Shown here piece after piece: positions 24,996-37,320 of a stretch of DNA of 64,000 nucleotides. Origin of the DNA: Aureobasidium sp. EXF-3400 (taxonomy: Eukaryota > Ascomycota > Dothideomycetes > Dothideales > Saccotheciaceae); contig SWBL01000095.1 in the NCBI GenBank assembly GCA_024195585.1, forward strand, positions 1-64,000, in the 5' to 3' direction. Made by a program: the position numbers and the translations under genes. How positions within the stretch are numbered: position 1 is the stretch's first letter; each line of letters opens with the position of its first letter. The notes below the pieces were generated by a model that saw only the letters and a list, made by a program, of their open reading frames with translations, was not told the origin of the DNA and ran no database searches.

Positions 24996-25595
24996 GATTT
25001 TGGTGTCTGTGTTGTCGCGTAATTCTCAGCTGCACTGCACAATGCTTGCTGTCCTTCCAAAACGAGCGCTGCTGTGGTCGGTCGTGCCTGCCGAATTCGA
25101 TATCTTTGGACTTGCGCGTCGCGCGTTCCCTCTGTCGCTCACAATGCTGCCACTCAAGCCGTCGCTCGGCACGGGCCACCCGACACGTGATTTATTGAGG
25201 AATCTATTGTTACTTGCTCTACCACAATCTCTCTGACTCTGTTGTCTCCAATATTGTCTGCTGTTGAAGAACAGTCGCTGCATTCATGTGACCGTCCAAA
25301 GTTTGCACGTCTTGGATCTTGAGTGATTGCATACCGGTGCCGTCAGGAAGCTTCCCCTCGACCTCTTTTCCACCAGCGAACATCATCTTGAACATCATGA
25401 ACCACAGGCAGCAAACTTCTTCAGTAAAAACTGTATCAACACATTCCATTTTCAATGTCTTAGGAATGTTTCTTGGCCTTGTGAGCAAATTTGCCTGTCA
25501 AGTAGCAATCGTCGCTCTCCTCTCCTGTAATCCCAAACGCCATGCCAAGTAAGAAGAAACACGTCCCACGCTGGAAAAAAGTCATTGCAATCCCT
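24996..25595. other. intergenic between two minus-strand genes
   Basis: RSC4-like promoter region and the 3' flank of the kinase gene. An open frame at 25219-25488 (-) looks fortuitous. Nothing else is seen. Confidence 0.55.
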
Positions 25596-27232
<1,637 letters not shown>

Positions 27233-28672
27233 GGTCGCGGTCTGTCAAGCGCTGATGCTGCGCTGCGTTAAGTAGGGAAGATGAGCGTCGACGACAGAGA
27301 TGGGCACGATGTTTGTCGCAAGCTTTATACAAGGAACAAGCGGGAGCAAAACTCGACAGAGATAGATTGGAGAGGAAAGAAGTCAAGGAGTAATCTACAT
27401 GTCGCGTATCTGTAGTGAGGGCAGTCTCACTCATCGCTCGGCGGGCTGGACCCGGCGTGGCAGTGCGTGGGGCAGAGGCTGAAAGAGGGAGAGCTCAAAT
27501 GTCACGGCGGGCTGTGCAGAGTTTCAGCTTTTTGTTGAAACAGAAAGTCATTTATTGTCCTGCTATTTTTGCGTCTGCTTGCATAGCAGGCCTGCGTGTT
27601 GCAATTTTCGGCATCTCGACAGCAATGGTATCCTTGTGGAGGAATCGTCTTCAAGGAGGGGTTGCTTTGGGCTCAAAAACATGTGAAGCTCCGCCTCCAG
27701 CTTGTGAGGCTCCAAGGGTCAGGGTCTTGTGTTGTTGCTTTGTGTTACGTGAGACATGTCAATCCCAAGCACGACACGTTGCAATGTCCATCAACTGGGG
27801 CCTGCGAGATGCAGATTGATCTTGTCCATGTGCCAGCATTGATCTTCTTCTGGCTATCACAGCATGATCGCGCAAATCATGTCTTCCCCCGAGCTGTCGC
27901 GTGGCTTCGAACCGCCGAAGAGCTTGCACTCGTCTGGAGCATAGCACTCGGTCGCGTGAGATGGGCAACGCTGTTCCTGCCGCCGAAAGCTACACACACA
28001 ACAGGTAGGACTAGACGGACATGATCGAGCTGAACGCTCCTCGAAGGTTCATGCAGCAGTGACCTTCGGACTTCCAAGGAAGCTGCAATGGACGTCATCT
28101 GGGTACAAGAGCGGCCCGGCTCTGACGTTTTGCTGCTGACGAACAAACACAAACCTGATTGATATTGCCCTGTATTTATATGGCTGCAGACAAAGATCCC
28201 CGCATCCGAAAAACCTCTATATCCTCTTCGTCCAACTCATTCATCCTGACCTGTCAACACTGGCTCCACGTCGCCCTCAATCGTCTACCTTTCAGAAGAC
28301 GATTCTCTCCTACACAATCCCTCCGTGCTCGTTCATCACCACAGACTCCAGAGCGTGCTCCTACACCCCCGCCTCGACCACCATCTGTCATCAGTGAACA
28401 AGTCACTTTTTCCATCCAAGTCCCCTTCACTCCTCAAGACAATCGGTCGACAAAATCGGCAGCAATTGCAGAACCTGTCATTGGAGCTCGCGCAAGCACT
28501 CTCTCTCTTCCAGGCGCTCCAGGCGAACACCTCATCAACAGCCGTAGAGAGCTCTACAACTCCGACTAGGAAGTCAATCGTCGTCAAAACTCTCAGGCGC
28601 AACAGCTCCGACAAGATCAGCAGAACGAAGAAATCCAGAGGCTTCTTGCAAGAATCGAGTTCATTCGACAAC
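27233..28672. other. intergenic, divergent promoters
   Basis: Shared upstream DNA of the kinase (-) and the small membrane protein (+). An open frame at 28180-28569 is Ser/Pro/Arg-rich, lies in the probable 5' UTR of the next gene and has no visible family. No other gene is supported. Confidence 0.5.
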
Positions 28673-29045
28673 ATGGCCGCCAGCACATATCTCGCAGTCC
28701 TCGTCGCGGTCGTCGCCTTGATGGCCGCCGCTGTGTACATGTTCGGTATCCCGCCCCAGTGGAAGCGCGCAATGGAGGACAAGGCCCTCGAGACAATGGG
28801 CGAGAACAAGGCCTCTTACTTGGTCAAGGGTATGCATAGATTACTCTACTCAGTGTCTATATCTTGCTGACAATACTCTCTCTCTCACAGATCAAATCAA
28901 CTCCCTTCCCGCGTCCGATCAGAAGGACGTGAACAACATCAAGTCAGGAGTCGGCAATCTCGTAGGGGGAGCACTCCAGAATCCTCTCGGCAAAGAGGTA
29001 GGACAAGCGGGAGACACTCTTACTAGTCCCCTGACTGGTCGTTGA
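28673..29045 (+). CDS. small single-pass membrane or secreted protein, unknown function
   Basis: Two exons, 28673-28829 and 28891-29045, give 103 aa. The ATG sits in a good context (ACAACATGGCC). An N-terminal hydrophobic segment (TYLAVLVAVVALMAAAVYMF) is followed by a short amphipathic region and an Asp/Gly/Asn-rich tail (SGVGNLVGGALQNPLGKE). The intron has donor GTATGC and a CT-rich tract before the acceptor CAG, and it splits a Gly/Asp codon in phase. The same frame is open upstream to 28325, but that stretch is Ser/Arg/His-rich and looks like 5' UTR. I do not recognise the family. The splice consistency supports a real gene. Confidence 0.7.
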
Positions 29046-29192
29046 GCATGGCTTGGACATCATGGGAGGAAAGCGGGTTCACCTCTCGATGTTGTACTCA
29101 TCTTTGCCGTCGTACACCTAAGAATTCTAACTAACAACGACCTATGTATTATGTAGCATGAATATCTGGGATGCTTTCTACTCAAATGCGTG

Positions 29193-29226
<34 letters not shown>

Positions 29227-29570
29227 TGATGGTGATAATGTGTTGTTGTATTGTGAATCTCGACTTTCACATGCTTGGACCCTGAGCATTGCGATCGCGG
29301 GCGAAGCACTGCAATTCAATCTCCAGCCTTGCAACTTGTATCGTGACAAAACTTGATATCCTTTACATCGCAACCACTTTCGCTCCTTGTCTCCATTGCT
29401 TTTTTTCCCTTGAACCCCTCCATCAAGCAAGCGAATTTCCAGTCTGCGATACCTTCTCGACTTGCTTTGCTCTGACGGCTGCTCTTCGCCCGACACTCCC
29501 GCCTTTGGGCTTTGCTCCACAACCACGATACTTCCGGCCGCCTATCATCTAATCAAACATCACCGACAAG
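29046..29570. other. intergenic with TA microsatellite
   Basis: 3' flank of the small protein gene and promoter of the E2 gene, holding the TA repeat listed separately. No coding sequence is supported. Confidence 0.6.
29194..29222. repeat. TA dinucleotide microsatellite
   Basis: An uninterrupted TA run of 29 nt, likely polymorphic, in the intergenic region. Confidence 0.95.
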
Positions 29571-30140
29571 ATGATGAGCAGCAAGAGACTCCAGAAGGTG
29601 ATTGTCTTTGACACGCCAGACTTCTGATCATATTCTGACACACGTAAAGGAGCTTCTCAAGGTTCAAGGACAACTGGCTCCCGGCATCACTCTTGTATCA
29701 GCAGACAACCTCAAGACATGGCTCATGGACATTCAAGTCATGGACGCAAACCCAATCTACCAAGGTGAAACCTATCGCCTAAGATTCGAATTCAGTTCAA
29801 ATTATCCCATAGGTATCTATACCCTGTCTCCTCTCGTCACTCCGATCTTCTCACTAAACACTCCCTCCCAGAACCCCCAGAAGTCGTCTTTGTCCGCCAC
29901 CCAGATCGCCCTATCCCCATCCACCCTCACATCTACACAAACGGCATCATCTGTCTGGATCTGCTTGCTTCCCAAGGATGGTCGCCCGTGCAGAATGTGG
30001 AGAGTGTTTGTCTGAGCATTCAAAGCATGTTGACCGGCAACTCCAAGAACGAGCGCCCGCCTGGCGATGCCGAGTTTGTCAAGACCAATCGTCTGCGTCC
30101 TCGTGACGTCGCTTTCCACTTTCATGACAATGAGGTTTGA
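29571..30140 (+). CDS. ubiquitin-conjugating enzyme E2, UBE2W/Ubc16 type
   Basis: Three exons: 29571-29597, 29650-29812 and 29872-30140, giving 152 aa, the usual length of UBE2W. The UBC fold is complete (MSSKRLQK, YRLRFEFSSNYPIEPPEVVF, HPHIYTNGIICLDLL, SVCLSIQSML). The catalytic Cys is in NGIICLDLL. The normal HPN tripeptide is HPH, as in UBE2W, which transfers ubiquitin to protein N-termini rather than lysine. The C-terminus (RPRDVAFHFHDNEV) corresponds to the flexible UBE2W tail. N-terminal ubiquitination here is inferred from the family. The first exon is 27 nt, and both introns are about 50-60 nt with matching phases. Confidence 0.93.
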
Positions 30141-30829
30141 TAGAGTTGAGGCTGGGCTTTGCAAACTCTTCTGACTTATTTTTTCTGCTTTGGTGTGGTT
30201 GTTCTTGCATGGCCTGGCGTTTTTCTGTTCACAGTTTCTCGGATGATGGTAATGCGCACACGAGGTGTCAGGGGACATTGATGGGTGAACTCCAATCTTC
30301 TCCTCTGGTATCAAAGAACTCCTTCCATTCATACCGTGTCCTCAATAGTCTGTCTTCTGGCTAGTGTTCATTGTGCTGCACTTCTGTTGCAAGAAATGCT
30401 CAACGTTGCTTTTGCTGTTTGGCACGAAAATAAGATGATTGAAAATGGCACGTCGCCTTCTTGGCTGATCATGATCTTTTATGCCGGAGATTTCGATCAC
30501 AAAGCCCTGATCGAGCGGAAGCACAGTCCCTGAGTTAAGTCTGGGGAAAAGTCAGGGCTTAGCACAGCGTGATAACTGGCGGACCGAGCTCCTCCTGCTT
30601 CTTGGCCCAACAACACTTGATGAGTCAACATTCAGAGCCCTCCTGTCTTGGACATGTCTGCACACTCTCTATCAGCCATGAAGAGTGCCCTGTCGCTCGT
30701 TAGTCTAGATAGGAAAGAGCCAAAGTTAGGCTACGCGCGATAACAGACGGCCCCTGCTTTCCCTGTGACCTCTATAAGTTCAGGACTTTCTGTACTTTTC
30801 ACTTGTAGATTTCATCTCGAACATCAACC
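30141..30829. other. intergenic, no gene seen
   Basis: Downstream of the E2 gene and promoter of the MFS gene. Nothing further is supported. Confidence 0.6.
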
Positions 30830-32164
30830 ATGGTATCCCAGGAACAGCCAACAGAGAGCATACAGCTCCAAGATCGACCGAGTTGCTCAGCCGACGACAC
30901 CTTAGACACTCCAAATGAAACCTTTTCTCTTCCACCTGTCGACGAGGGTCGCGACGCTTGGTTCTGCCTCTTCGGCTGCTTCATCATTGAATCTCTGGTC
31001 TGGGGGTTTCCTGCATCTTTTGGTATCTTCCAAGAATACTACACTTCACACGCTCCTTTCGCCGACCACTCTTCGGGCATCGCCGCGATCGGAACAACTT
31101 CGCTCGGTATTATCTATCTCTCTGGACCTTTGATGTTTGGCGGACTTGCATACTGGCCACACCTCAGAAAGCATGCAACTTATGCTGGCTTGCTGTGTAT
31201 GACGGTCTCCTTGATCGCTTCTTCATTCGCAAACGCTGTTTGGCAATTGCTTCTTACTCAAGGTGTCTTGTACGCTATCGGTGGCTCGCTACTATACAGT
31301 CCCACCGTCACATATGTCGACGAATGGTTTGTGCGACGCAAAGGTCTAGCTTACGGTGTCATGTGGGCTGGCAGCGGGTTTGCCGGAGCATCAATCCCTT
31401 ATCTCATGTCGTGGGTTCTGGATCGCTGGTCATTCCGCACCGCTCTCCGGATGTGGGCGATTGTGCTAGTCTTGCTTGTGCTTCCATTCTTGCACTTCAC
31501 ACGACCTCGTGTTCCCGTCAATGCAGCATCTTTAGCTCCTCGTCCTCGCTTCAACTTCTCCTTCCTCAAGTCCAGATTGTTCATAATCTACAGCTTGGGA
31601 AACGCAATCGAGGGCTTAGGATACTTCCTGCCTAGTATCTGGCTTCCTACCTATGCGCGATCTATTGGCTCATCCAACACCATCGCTACTGCTACGCTGG
31701 CATTGTTGAATGCTTCAGCAGTCCTTGGCTGTATCATCTTGGGGTTGGTCATCGATAGAACGCACATCACAACAGCCATCCTCCTCTCCACAATCGGTGC
31801 GTTGCTCTCAGTATTCATATTCTGGGGTCTCGCTTCGTCGACAGGGATGCTTCTCGCATTTGCAATCACGTACGGCTTCTTCGCAGGCAGTTTCAGCACT
31901 ACTTGGAGCGGCATCATTAAAGAAGTCATGGCGTCCAAGCCTGACACTCATCCGAGTCTGGTGTTTGGCTTCCTTGCTATGGGAAGAGGTATTGGCAGTA
32001 TTTGCTCGGGTCCTATGAGTGATGCACTGGTGCGCATGACAGCTTCGAGTGCGAAATCGAAGCTTGGATATTCTTCTGACTATAGTTCGTTGATTATCAT
32101 GACTGGTGTTACAGCTGCTGTTGGTGGTTTGAGTTGGGGTGCACGTAGATTTACGTGGGTTTAG
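30830..32164 (+). CDS. MFS transporter, monocarboxylate-transporter-like
   Basis: A single exon of 444 aa. After a polar N-terminus of about 40 residues there are 12 hydrophobic segments, beginning WFCLFGCFIIESLVWGFPAS and including the GFPASFGIFQEYY and GGSLLYSPTVTYVDEWF motifs of fungal monocarboxylate-type (MCH/MCT) permeases. The central loop is short, with basic residues (FTRPRVPVN). Substrate is unknown; relatives carry small carboxylates or related metabolites across the plasma or vacuolar membrane. The ATG at 30830 is preceded by a T/A-rich leader. No frameshift or intron is needed. Confidence 0.87.
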   Translation: MVSQEQPTESIQLQDRPSCSADDTLDTPNETFSLPPVDEGRDAWFCLFGCFIIESLVWGFPASFGIFQEYYTSHAPFADHSSGIAAIGTTSLGIIYLSGPLMFGGLAYWPHLRKHATYAGLLCMTVSLIASSFANAVWQLLLTQGVLYAIGGSLLYSPTVTYVDEWFVRRKGLAYGVMWAGSGFAGASIPYLMSWVLDRWSFRTALRMWAIVLVLLVLPFLHFTRPRVPVNAASLAPRPRFNFSFLKSRLFIIYSLGNAIEGLGYFLPSIWLPTYARSIGSSNTIATATLALLNASAVLGCIILGLVIDRTHITTAILLSTIGALLSVFIFWGLASSTGMLLAFAITYGFFAGSFSTTWSGIIKEVMASKPDTHPSLVFGFLAMGRGIGSICSGPMSDALVRMTASSAKSKLGYSSDYSSLIIMTGVTAAVGGLSWGARRFTWV

Positions 32165-32592
32165 AGTGATGATGGGACATTTGATTGACTGCGACAATCC
32201 TGCTGTAACCTGGGTTGCATAGAGCTTGTATACTATGCTGGGTATATTGCATACGAAGATCATGCGCAAGTGCATACGGCAATGTCAGAAAGACTCTTGA
32301 CACTCCACTTGTAAATGGTTATAGCATATCCAAATGCTGTTGTTTGCAGCATTTGCTTTGCATTCCAGAACCAACTTGATTCCATGCATTATCTTTGTAG
32401 AATCGTTGACCCAACGAAGATTTATCATCAACACAACAGCTGCTAACAATAGTATCTATCGATAATACAGGATGGGATTGGCATAAACAACCAAGCTCCT
32501 TTTCGTTATAGATTTGCGTCTGGTATTTATGGTCGAAACAGATAAAAGCAAGCAGGGTTGTCCTCTCGACATCCGAGACGAGAATTCTTGAT
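32165..32592. other. intergenic between convergent genes
   Basis: 3' flanks of the MFS gene and of the SDR gene. Nothing else is seen. Confidence 0.6.
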
Positions 32593-33285
32593 TTACCCAT
32601 CCACAATCTCGACCTCTAAATCATTACGCTGCTCATACAAGGTCCAAGTCTTGTTGGCAATGTTCTCGGCATTGCACTGAGGACGATCATCAGCAACCAC
32701 ACCGCCAACAGCAACGAGACCGCAATATACACCCTCCTCTTTGTACTTCTTGTGCATACTGTGCACCAGATTGTGCTGGGCAGCCTTGCACACAGACAGC
32801 GAAAACACCTCTGGAATGGGATCTTTGTAGATGGAACCTGACGTGCAGAGGAAGGCGGGCTTGTGACTGCTCTTCACTGCCAACAGCTGTGGAATCGCCC
32901 ATTGCACGACAGCATAGCAACCTGTGACTTTGATGCGCAGGTCCAGCTCAAGCTCTTCCATGGGCCATTCGACCAGCGTGCTAGGACCCACTCTTGCGGC
33001 ATTGAAAAGCACGACTTCCAGAGGTGTGTCGTTCAGTGCCTTGTCCACCTGCTCCAGCGCCGAAGGGATCTCAGACGTGTTTGCCAAATCAATAGGCAGA
33101 GTGGAAATCTCGGCAGATGGAGTTGAAGAGCGAATGAAGTCTGCATCCTGCTTGAGACGTGAGGGATCGCGTGAAAGCAGGATGATGCGCTTGAAGCCGT
33201 GCGAAGAAAAGGTGCGCGCGACGTGGCTGCCTATCCCAGGGCCACTTCCCACCACCACCAGTGCGCCGCGTGTACTGCTGCCCAT
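32593..33285 (-). CDS. short-chain dehydrogenase/reductase-like protein lacking the catalytic Tyr
   Basis: A single exon of 230 aa, typical SDR length. The cofactor loop is GSGPGIG, a variant of TGxxxGIG; the NNAG-type position reads FNAARVG; and the catalytic Ser region is CTSGSIY. In the active-site helix the Lys is present (SLSVCKAAQHN), but the residue four before it, normally the catalytic Tyr, is Leu. The fold is clear, but classical SDR chemistry is doubtful, and it may be a divergent or non-enzymatic member. It lies convergent to the MFS transporter. No signal peptide. Substrate unknown. Confidence 0.85.
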   Translation of the reverse strand: MGSSTRGALVVVGSGPGIGSHVARTFSSHGFKRIILLSRDPSRLKQDADFIRSSTPSAEISTLPIDLANTSEIPSALEQVDKALNDTPLEVVLFNAARVGPSTLVEWPMEELELDLRIKVTGCYAVVQWAIPQLLAVKSSHKPAFLCTSGSIYKDPIPEVFSLSVCKAAQHNLVHSMHKKYKEEGVYCGLVAVGGVVADDRPQCNAENIANKTWTLYEQRNDLEVEIVDG

Positions 33286-33739
33286 ATTCGGTTATCTGGA
33301 ATGTTTCCTTATCGCTTTTGTAATGCGTGTTTGGATGTCTGGAATTGCCGCAGTCAATCAAGAGGTCAGCAGGAAGAAGCGGCAGAGAGCTTACCTCCGC
33401 ATACGTCACTATGCGCTGCATTTGCTCTACTTGGATGAGTTGATTACTTATCTGCCCTAGCCCCTCCGTCTTTCACGTTCTTGCTTTATAGGTTGACGAT
33501 GCAGTTTAATCCTTTCGGCTTTCGGTCTGTTCGCTGAATGACAAAATACCGGTAGGGCACAGCCATGGCGTGTAAGAATAGAAATATCAAGCCTTTGCAC
33601 AAGCATTATCAAGCATCTACAAGAACTGCAGGCTAAGCTCCACTTTGTTTCTTTCATCCACAACTCTCCATCTTCCCCACATCACTTCCCAAACCACTCA
33701 ACACCCATTTTCCCACACCCAATACATATCTCGAAAGCA
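33286..33739. other. intergenic, divergent promoters
   Basis: Upstream DNA shared by the SDR gene (-) and the hypothetical gene (+). No other feature is supported. Confidence 0.6.
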
Positions 33740-34276
33740 ATGTCGCAAAAAATGCCAGAACCACTGCCAGTCTACACACAAGACCCACTGCCAGAACCAG
33801 AAGTCCCGGCCACAGAACCACCGCAATACCTCCACCGCACACCATCTCAAGAAGCCGCTCGTCTCAAATCCCTCAAAGAGTGGGCTGCAAAACGCGACAT
33901 GATGAACAGCGGCGGCTACATGGAAACCTTCAACATCGGGGGCCAAACCGTGACAAATGGTCGCTTAGTCCACTCCGAACCATCTTCATCTCACCACAAC
34001 TATCCCACCGCAAGTCAAGAAAAAGAAGCCCTTGCCAATGCATACAATGATGGCAGCTTTGAAGAAGGATCTGGCTCTTCTCACCATGACACCGACTCCA
34101 GCAGACCGGGTGTTGGAAAACGCATCTCCGGATTCTTGAAGAGGATTTCTCCGGCCGAGAGGGCGCAGCACAAAGCTGAGGCTATGAGTGCTGAGGAAGA
34201 AGCTGCTAATGCGAAGAAGTATCCCATGGCTGAAGGTACTTATGGCTGGGAGAATATGGATTCGTCAAGGAAGTAG
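33740..34276 (+). CDS. conserved-looking hypothetical protein, Pro- and Ser-rich
   Basis: A single exon of 178 aa. The N-terminus is Pro/Glu-rich (MPEPLPVYTQDPLPEPEVP). A more ordered middle (SLKEWAAKRDMMNSGGYMET) follows, and then a C-terminal basic/amphipathic stretch (KRISGFLKRISPAERAQHK) and the tail YPMAEGTYGWENMDSS. There is no signal peptide or membrane segment. I do not recognise a named domain. The good start context, coding-like composition and clean ORF support a real gene. A scaffold or membrane-peripheral role is possible only as speculation. Confidence 0.7.
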   Translation: MSQKMPEPLPVYTQDPLPEPEVPATEPPQYLHRTPSQEAARLKSLKEWAAKRDMMNSGGYMETFNIGGQTVTNGRLVHSEPSSSHHNYPTASQEKEALANAYNDGSFEEGSGSSHHDTDSSRPGVGKRISGFLKRISPAERAQHKAEAMSAEEEAANAKKYPMAEGTYGWENMDSSRK

Positions 34277-34626
34277 TGGGAATTTCTTGGGAGTGGGTGT
34301 TTTGTTTGATTTTGTGCGGCGTTTGGTTTTGGGGTTGATGAGGTATGGGTATGGTCTTTTATGATGGTATAGTTGGTTGCAGGGAGCTGTGATTGATATC
34401 CTCGTTGTCTTTCGCTTTTTTCTTTCTTTCTTATTATCTTCCTCCCTCTCGTTTCTTTATTTTTATTTTTTGTTTTTATTTTTTTTCGTCTGACAAGCAA
34501 TCCTTCGACAGAAAACCCCGCGTCACATTGCCATTGCTCTTCACATCTTCGTACGCATTTGCTCGTTACATAACAATAACACAAATATCCCTTTCGAACA
34601 GACCTGCAATATTTCAGTTTCTGTAC
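34277..34626. other. intergenic, pyrimidine-rich
   Basis: A T/C-rich tract (about 34400-34490) just before the DUF3632 start, consistent with a promoter or 5' UTR. Confidence 0.55.
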
Positions 34627-35497
34627 ATGGCGATTATGCAATCACCACTGGATCAATGGCTTGAGCACGTAATAGCTCAAAAGCGCGGTGCTTTGCCCCG
34701 ACACACCCAGATCCTCAAGACTGTGATCCAAGACAACATCACTCCCGAAGATGCAGCGAAAGAACTCATCGATGACGTCTCAACAAGTCACGATCGAGAA
34801 GACACCGCATATCGACTTTGGAGTTTGCTGTTCCACACGGCAGCCAACTTGCCATCCCACATCACCGCCATTGTAAACCTCACTCTAGCCATCTACAATC
34901 TCCCTCCCAGTCCTCAAACTCCCAACGCACTTAGCTATCACCTCTGGATCAACTGGCAAGATAAAAAGAGCTACTACCACACCTCTCGAACCTTGGCATC
35001 CCGTGCTGCTCCGAACACCCTCTCCAACGCAGATCGCTGGATATACTTCACGTGCTTTTCAGCAACTCTGCTAAATCAAAGCAATAACGAAATATTTGTG
35101 AAAGAGATAGGAATCCACGCTTTCTTCGATCTCAGGAACGCGTTAGAGATGACACTAGAAGCTCACGCTGGAAAGACTCTGCGGCAGAACTCTGTTGTCA
35201 CGGCTGAACAAGCCTTGGAGATTGATGTTGTGGCTGCGGCGCAATGGGTTTTATCTGCTGGTGATAAGCTTCTGGGTCTTGATAATGCTGGGTTTGGGGA
35301 GAAATGGAGGAGAGGATTGAGTAAGGGGACAGAATTGTGGGATGGTGAGACGGGGGTTCTCAAGGGGCAGGTGGGAGGTTTGGGCACAGCGGTTTGAGGA
35401 AATAGCGAAGGAGCAGTGGATGAGTGAGGAGGGCAGGAAGGTGGCTGAAGAAGCTGGAGAAGCGATTCGGGGGTATCTCTCGCAGCAAAGCGGATGA
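34627..35497 (+). CDS. DUF3632-family protein, C-terminus displaced by a 1-nt frameshift
   Basis: The frame from the ATG at 34627 (MAIMQSPLDQWLEHVI) gives 256 aa and stops at 35397. The start fits the DUF3632 family of fungal proteins of unknown function (LWSLLFHTAANLPSHIT, RWIYFTCFSATLLNQ). The expected C-terminal signature is present in the next frame: FSRGRWEVWAQRFEEIAKEQ and on to LSQQSG, stop at 35495-35497. The switch falls in the five-G run at 35352-35356; with four G the ORF would be about 289 aa. Degenerate copies downstream (35570 onward) keep the FSRG and RWEYW motifs, which supports that reading. Either a homopolymer sequencing error or a truncating mutation. No function is established for the family. 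Confidence 0.78.
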
Positions 35498-35569
35498 TCT
35501 GACCTGGCCAGTTCGTTGTCCTTGCTCCTTCTTTCAAACACCAAGTCATACGAAATGGCCATAAGATTC

Positions 35570-35741
35570 TGCTTCTTGATAGAAGGCTCTTCATAACAAG
35601 TAGCAGATTAACCTAGGTAAAACTATGGGAGCTAAGGAGCGGCCATCGAGGAAAGAGCTAAGGAGGACTGAATCAGTGAGCAGGGGGGTGAGGTAGCTCA
35701 AGAATCTGCACGGATCATTCTCTCGCAGCAAAGCAGATAAT
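35570..35741 (+). pseudogene. decayed DUF3632 C-terminal copy 1
   Basis: Reads as EERAKED-stop-ISEQGGEVAQ...ILSQQS, matching the C-terminal end of the gene ending at 35497, with the Trp codon changed to TGA. The ending CTCTCGCAGCAAAGC is identical to that of the intact gene. It is too short and interrupted to be functional. Confidence 0.75.
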
Positions 35742-35807
35742 CCAACCTGACCAATTGTTGCCATTGCCACCCATGTGAAGCATAGGGTCATTCATCCTCA
35801 ATCGGGA

Positions 35808-36005
35808 TGTTGTATCTCGACAACCAAGCCTCTGGAAACAAGTGGCAGGATGCTTTAGACAGCCAAAATGGCGAGCCAGATTTCTCGCGGGGGTAACCAA
35901 AGGTACTTAGCAGAGAAGTCTAAGGAAAGAGCTAAGAAGGACTGGATTAGTAAGGAGGGTTGTAAGGTAGCCTAAGAAGCTTGAGAGGCGAGGAGATCCA
36001 ACGGG
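35808..36005 (+). pseudogene. decayed DUF3632 C-terminal copy 2
   Basis: Reads DNQASGNKWQDALDSQNGEP then DFSRG and, after frame breaks and stops, KERAKKDWISKEGCKVA. It aligns with the KW...FSRG...RW region and the final helix of DUF3632. It contains several stops (TAA, TAA, TGA). Confidence 0.72.
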
Positions 36006-36373
36006 CTCTAAAAAGCTTTGGTTAACATTGACAGTACTATATAAGCCCTTAGTCTCTAGTTTTTTAGTTAGTGCTAGCACTGGATGTCTAATTGGATATC
36101 CACATGGATCTGAACAAGACCCTGTGTTCATTGACAATGAATATCCAAGTAGGGGGCAGTTGGATATCTGGATAATGCTGAGACGGGTAAGCTCTTTTGG
36201 TGAACTTGAAGACTGACTAGTTGTCAATGTGGGTATTGTGAACAAGAGGAACGGGTCGTCAGATGACTACATAAACTATGGAAAAAAAGCTACTGATATC
36301 TCATGTTGAGGATGGTTTGATGCCCGGATCCGAAACTTTTCACTGACCGTCGGTGATATCCATGGCTCCAGGG

Positions 36374-37120
36374 CTACGGGGCATGACTGTAGATATCCCT
36401 TACTATCTCGAGAATCTGTTCAAGCCCTCTTCGGACACTGGCATTCCCGTGCGGGTTGACAGGGACTCCAAAAGAGCCGCCCAAAGTTGCAAACGTGTAG
36501 CGACGCCCCAAGATGACCGTATCAATGCACAAGTGTTCGAGATTCGGGCAATTTCCCAGAAGTCTTTGGGTAAAGGTTACCATTTTGCCTTTCTTGTTCG
36601 TTCCTAGGGAGTCATCACGGGAAACGTGAACATTGCAGACATCCAGACGTATCAGCAAAGCTGCATTGCGAAAGATCAGTTAATTGTAAGCCCATTGATT
36701 CAGGGAGAGCTCATGCAATATGATTGTGCGGAAAGCTGCATTTTTGACCACGTTTCCCAGAGGATCAAAAGCATAAGAGCGTAGGCGTGGCCATGATTCT
36801 ATTCTGAGTCATGAAGGTAGAATCAAGTCGATTTTTGTCATAGCCAGCCTTTGATCGCGTTGTTGTAAGCTAAGGTGGCCTTGACTCAATTGTGGTTTGT
36901 TGCTTCCCTGATTCCAGGTCAGATCGATGTCCATTGCTTCCATGCACCTGCCGTCTTCTCCAATATAGAGATAAGAGTCAAGTCTTTCGGCAGGTGAGGT
37001 TCCAGATGCGATGGCAGAGAATCCATCTTCTACATCGAAAGCATCAGCGAGATTCAATCTGTCCAGCTTGTTGCTACTAACTCTCGTGTGATTTTTTGAC
37101 AAGGAATCCTTTGAGAACAA
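36374..37120 (-). pseudogene. possible remnant of an F-box/leucine-rich-type gene
   Basis: Three neighbouring minus-strand pieces look like fragments of one protein: a polar N-terminal part (36809-37120), a middle part (LRSYAFDPLGNVVKNAAFRT, near 36690-36790) and a part with leucine-rich spacing (LLGNCPNLEHLCIDTVI, 36374-36658). They lie in different frames and no canonical donor joins the last two. The F-box/LRR label is a resemblance only; it could be chance open frames. Confidence 0.3.
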
Positions 37121-37320
37121 GTGGCAGGATGCCTCGAAAAATCAAACAGATCTGGTAAGCCAGGTTCCTCGCTGGGGTTCGAAAGCCAGATGGGAATACT
37201 GGAGAGAGAGGTCCGAGAAAAGAGCTAAGAAGGAGGACTAAATCACTAAGGATAGGAGGGATCCAGCTACAGAAGCTGCAAAGGCCATTCGAAGGGGTCT
37301 CAGAAACACATCGGGCAGCA
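37100..37320 (+). pseudogene. decayed DUF3632 C-terminal copy 3
   Basis: Reads DKESFENKWQDASKNQ and then ARWEYWRERSEKRAKKED, with a TAA where the family has Trp, followed by a recognisable AIRRGL-type end. It keeps the RWxxW signature used to correct the frame of the gene at 34627. Confidence 0.75.

Noticed and set aside
28180..28569. 129-aa Ser/Pro/Arg-rich ORF upstream of the small membrane protein
   Set aside because: No family, composition like a C-rich 5' UTR, and no splice connection to the downstream gene.
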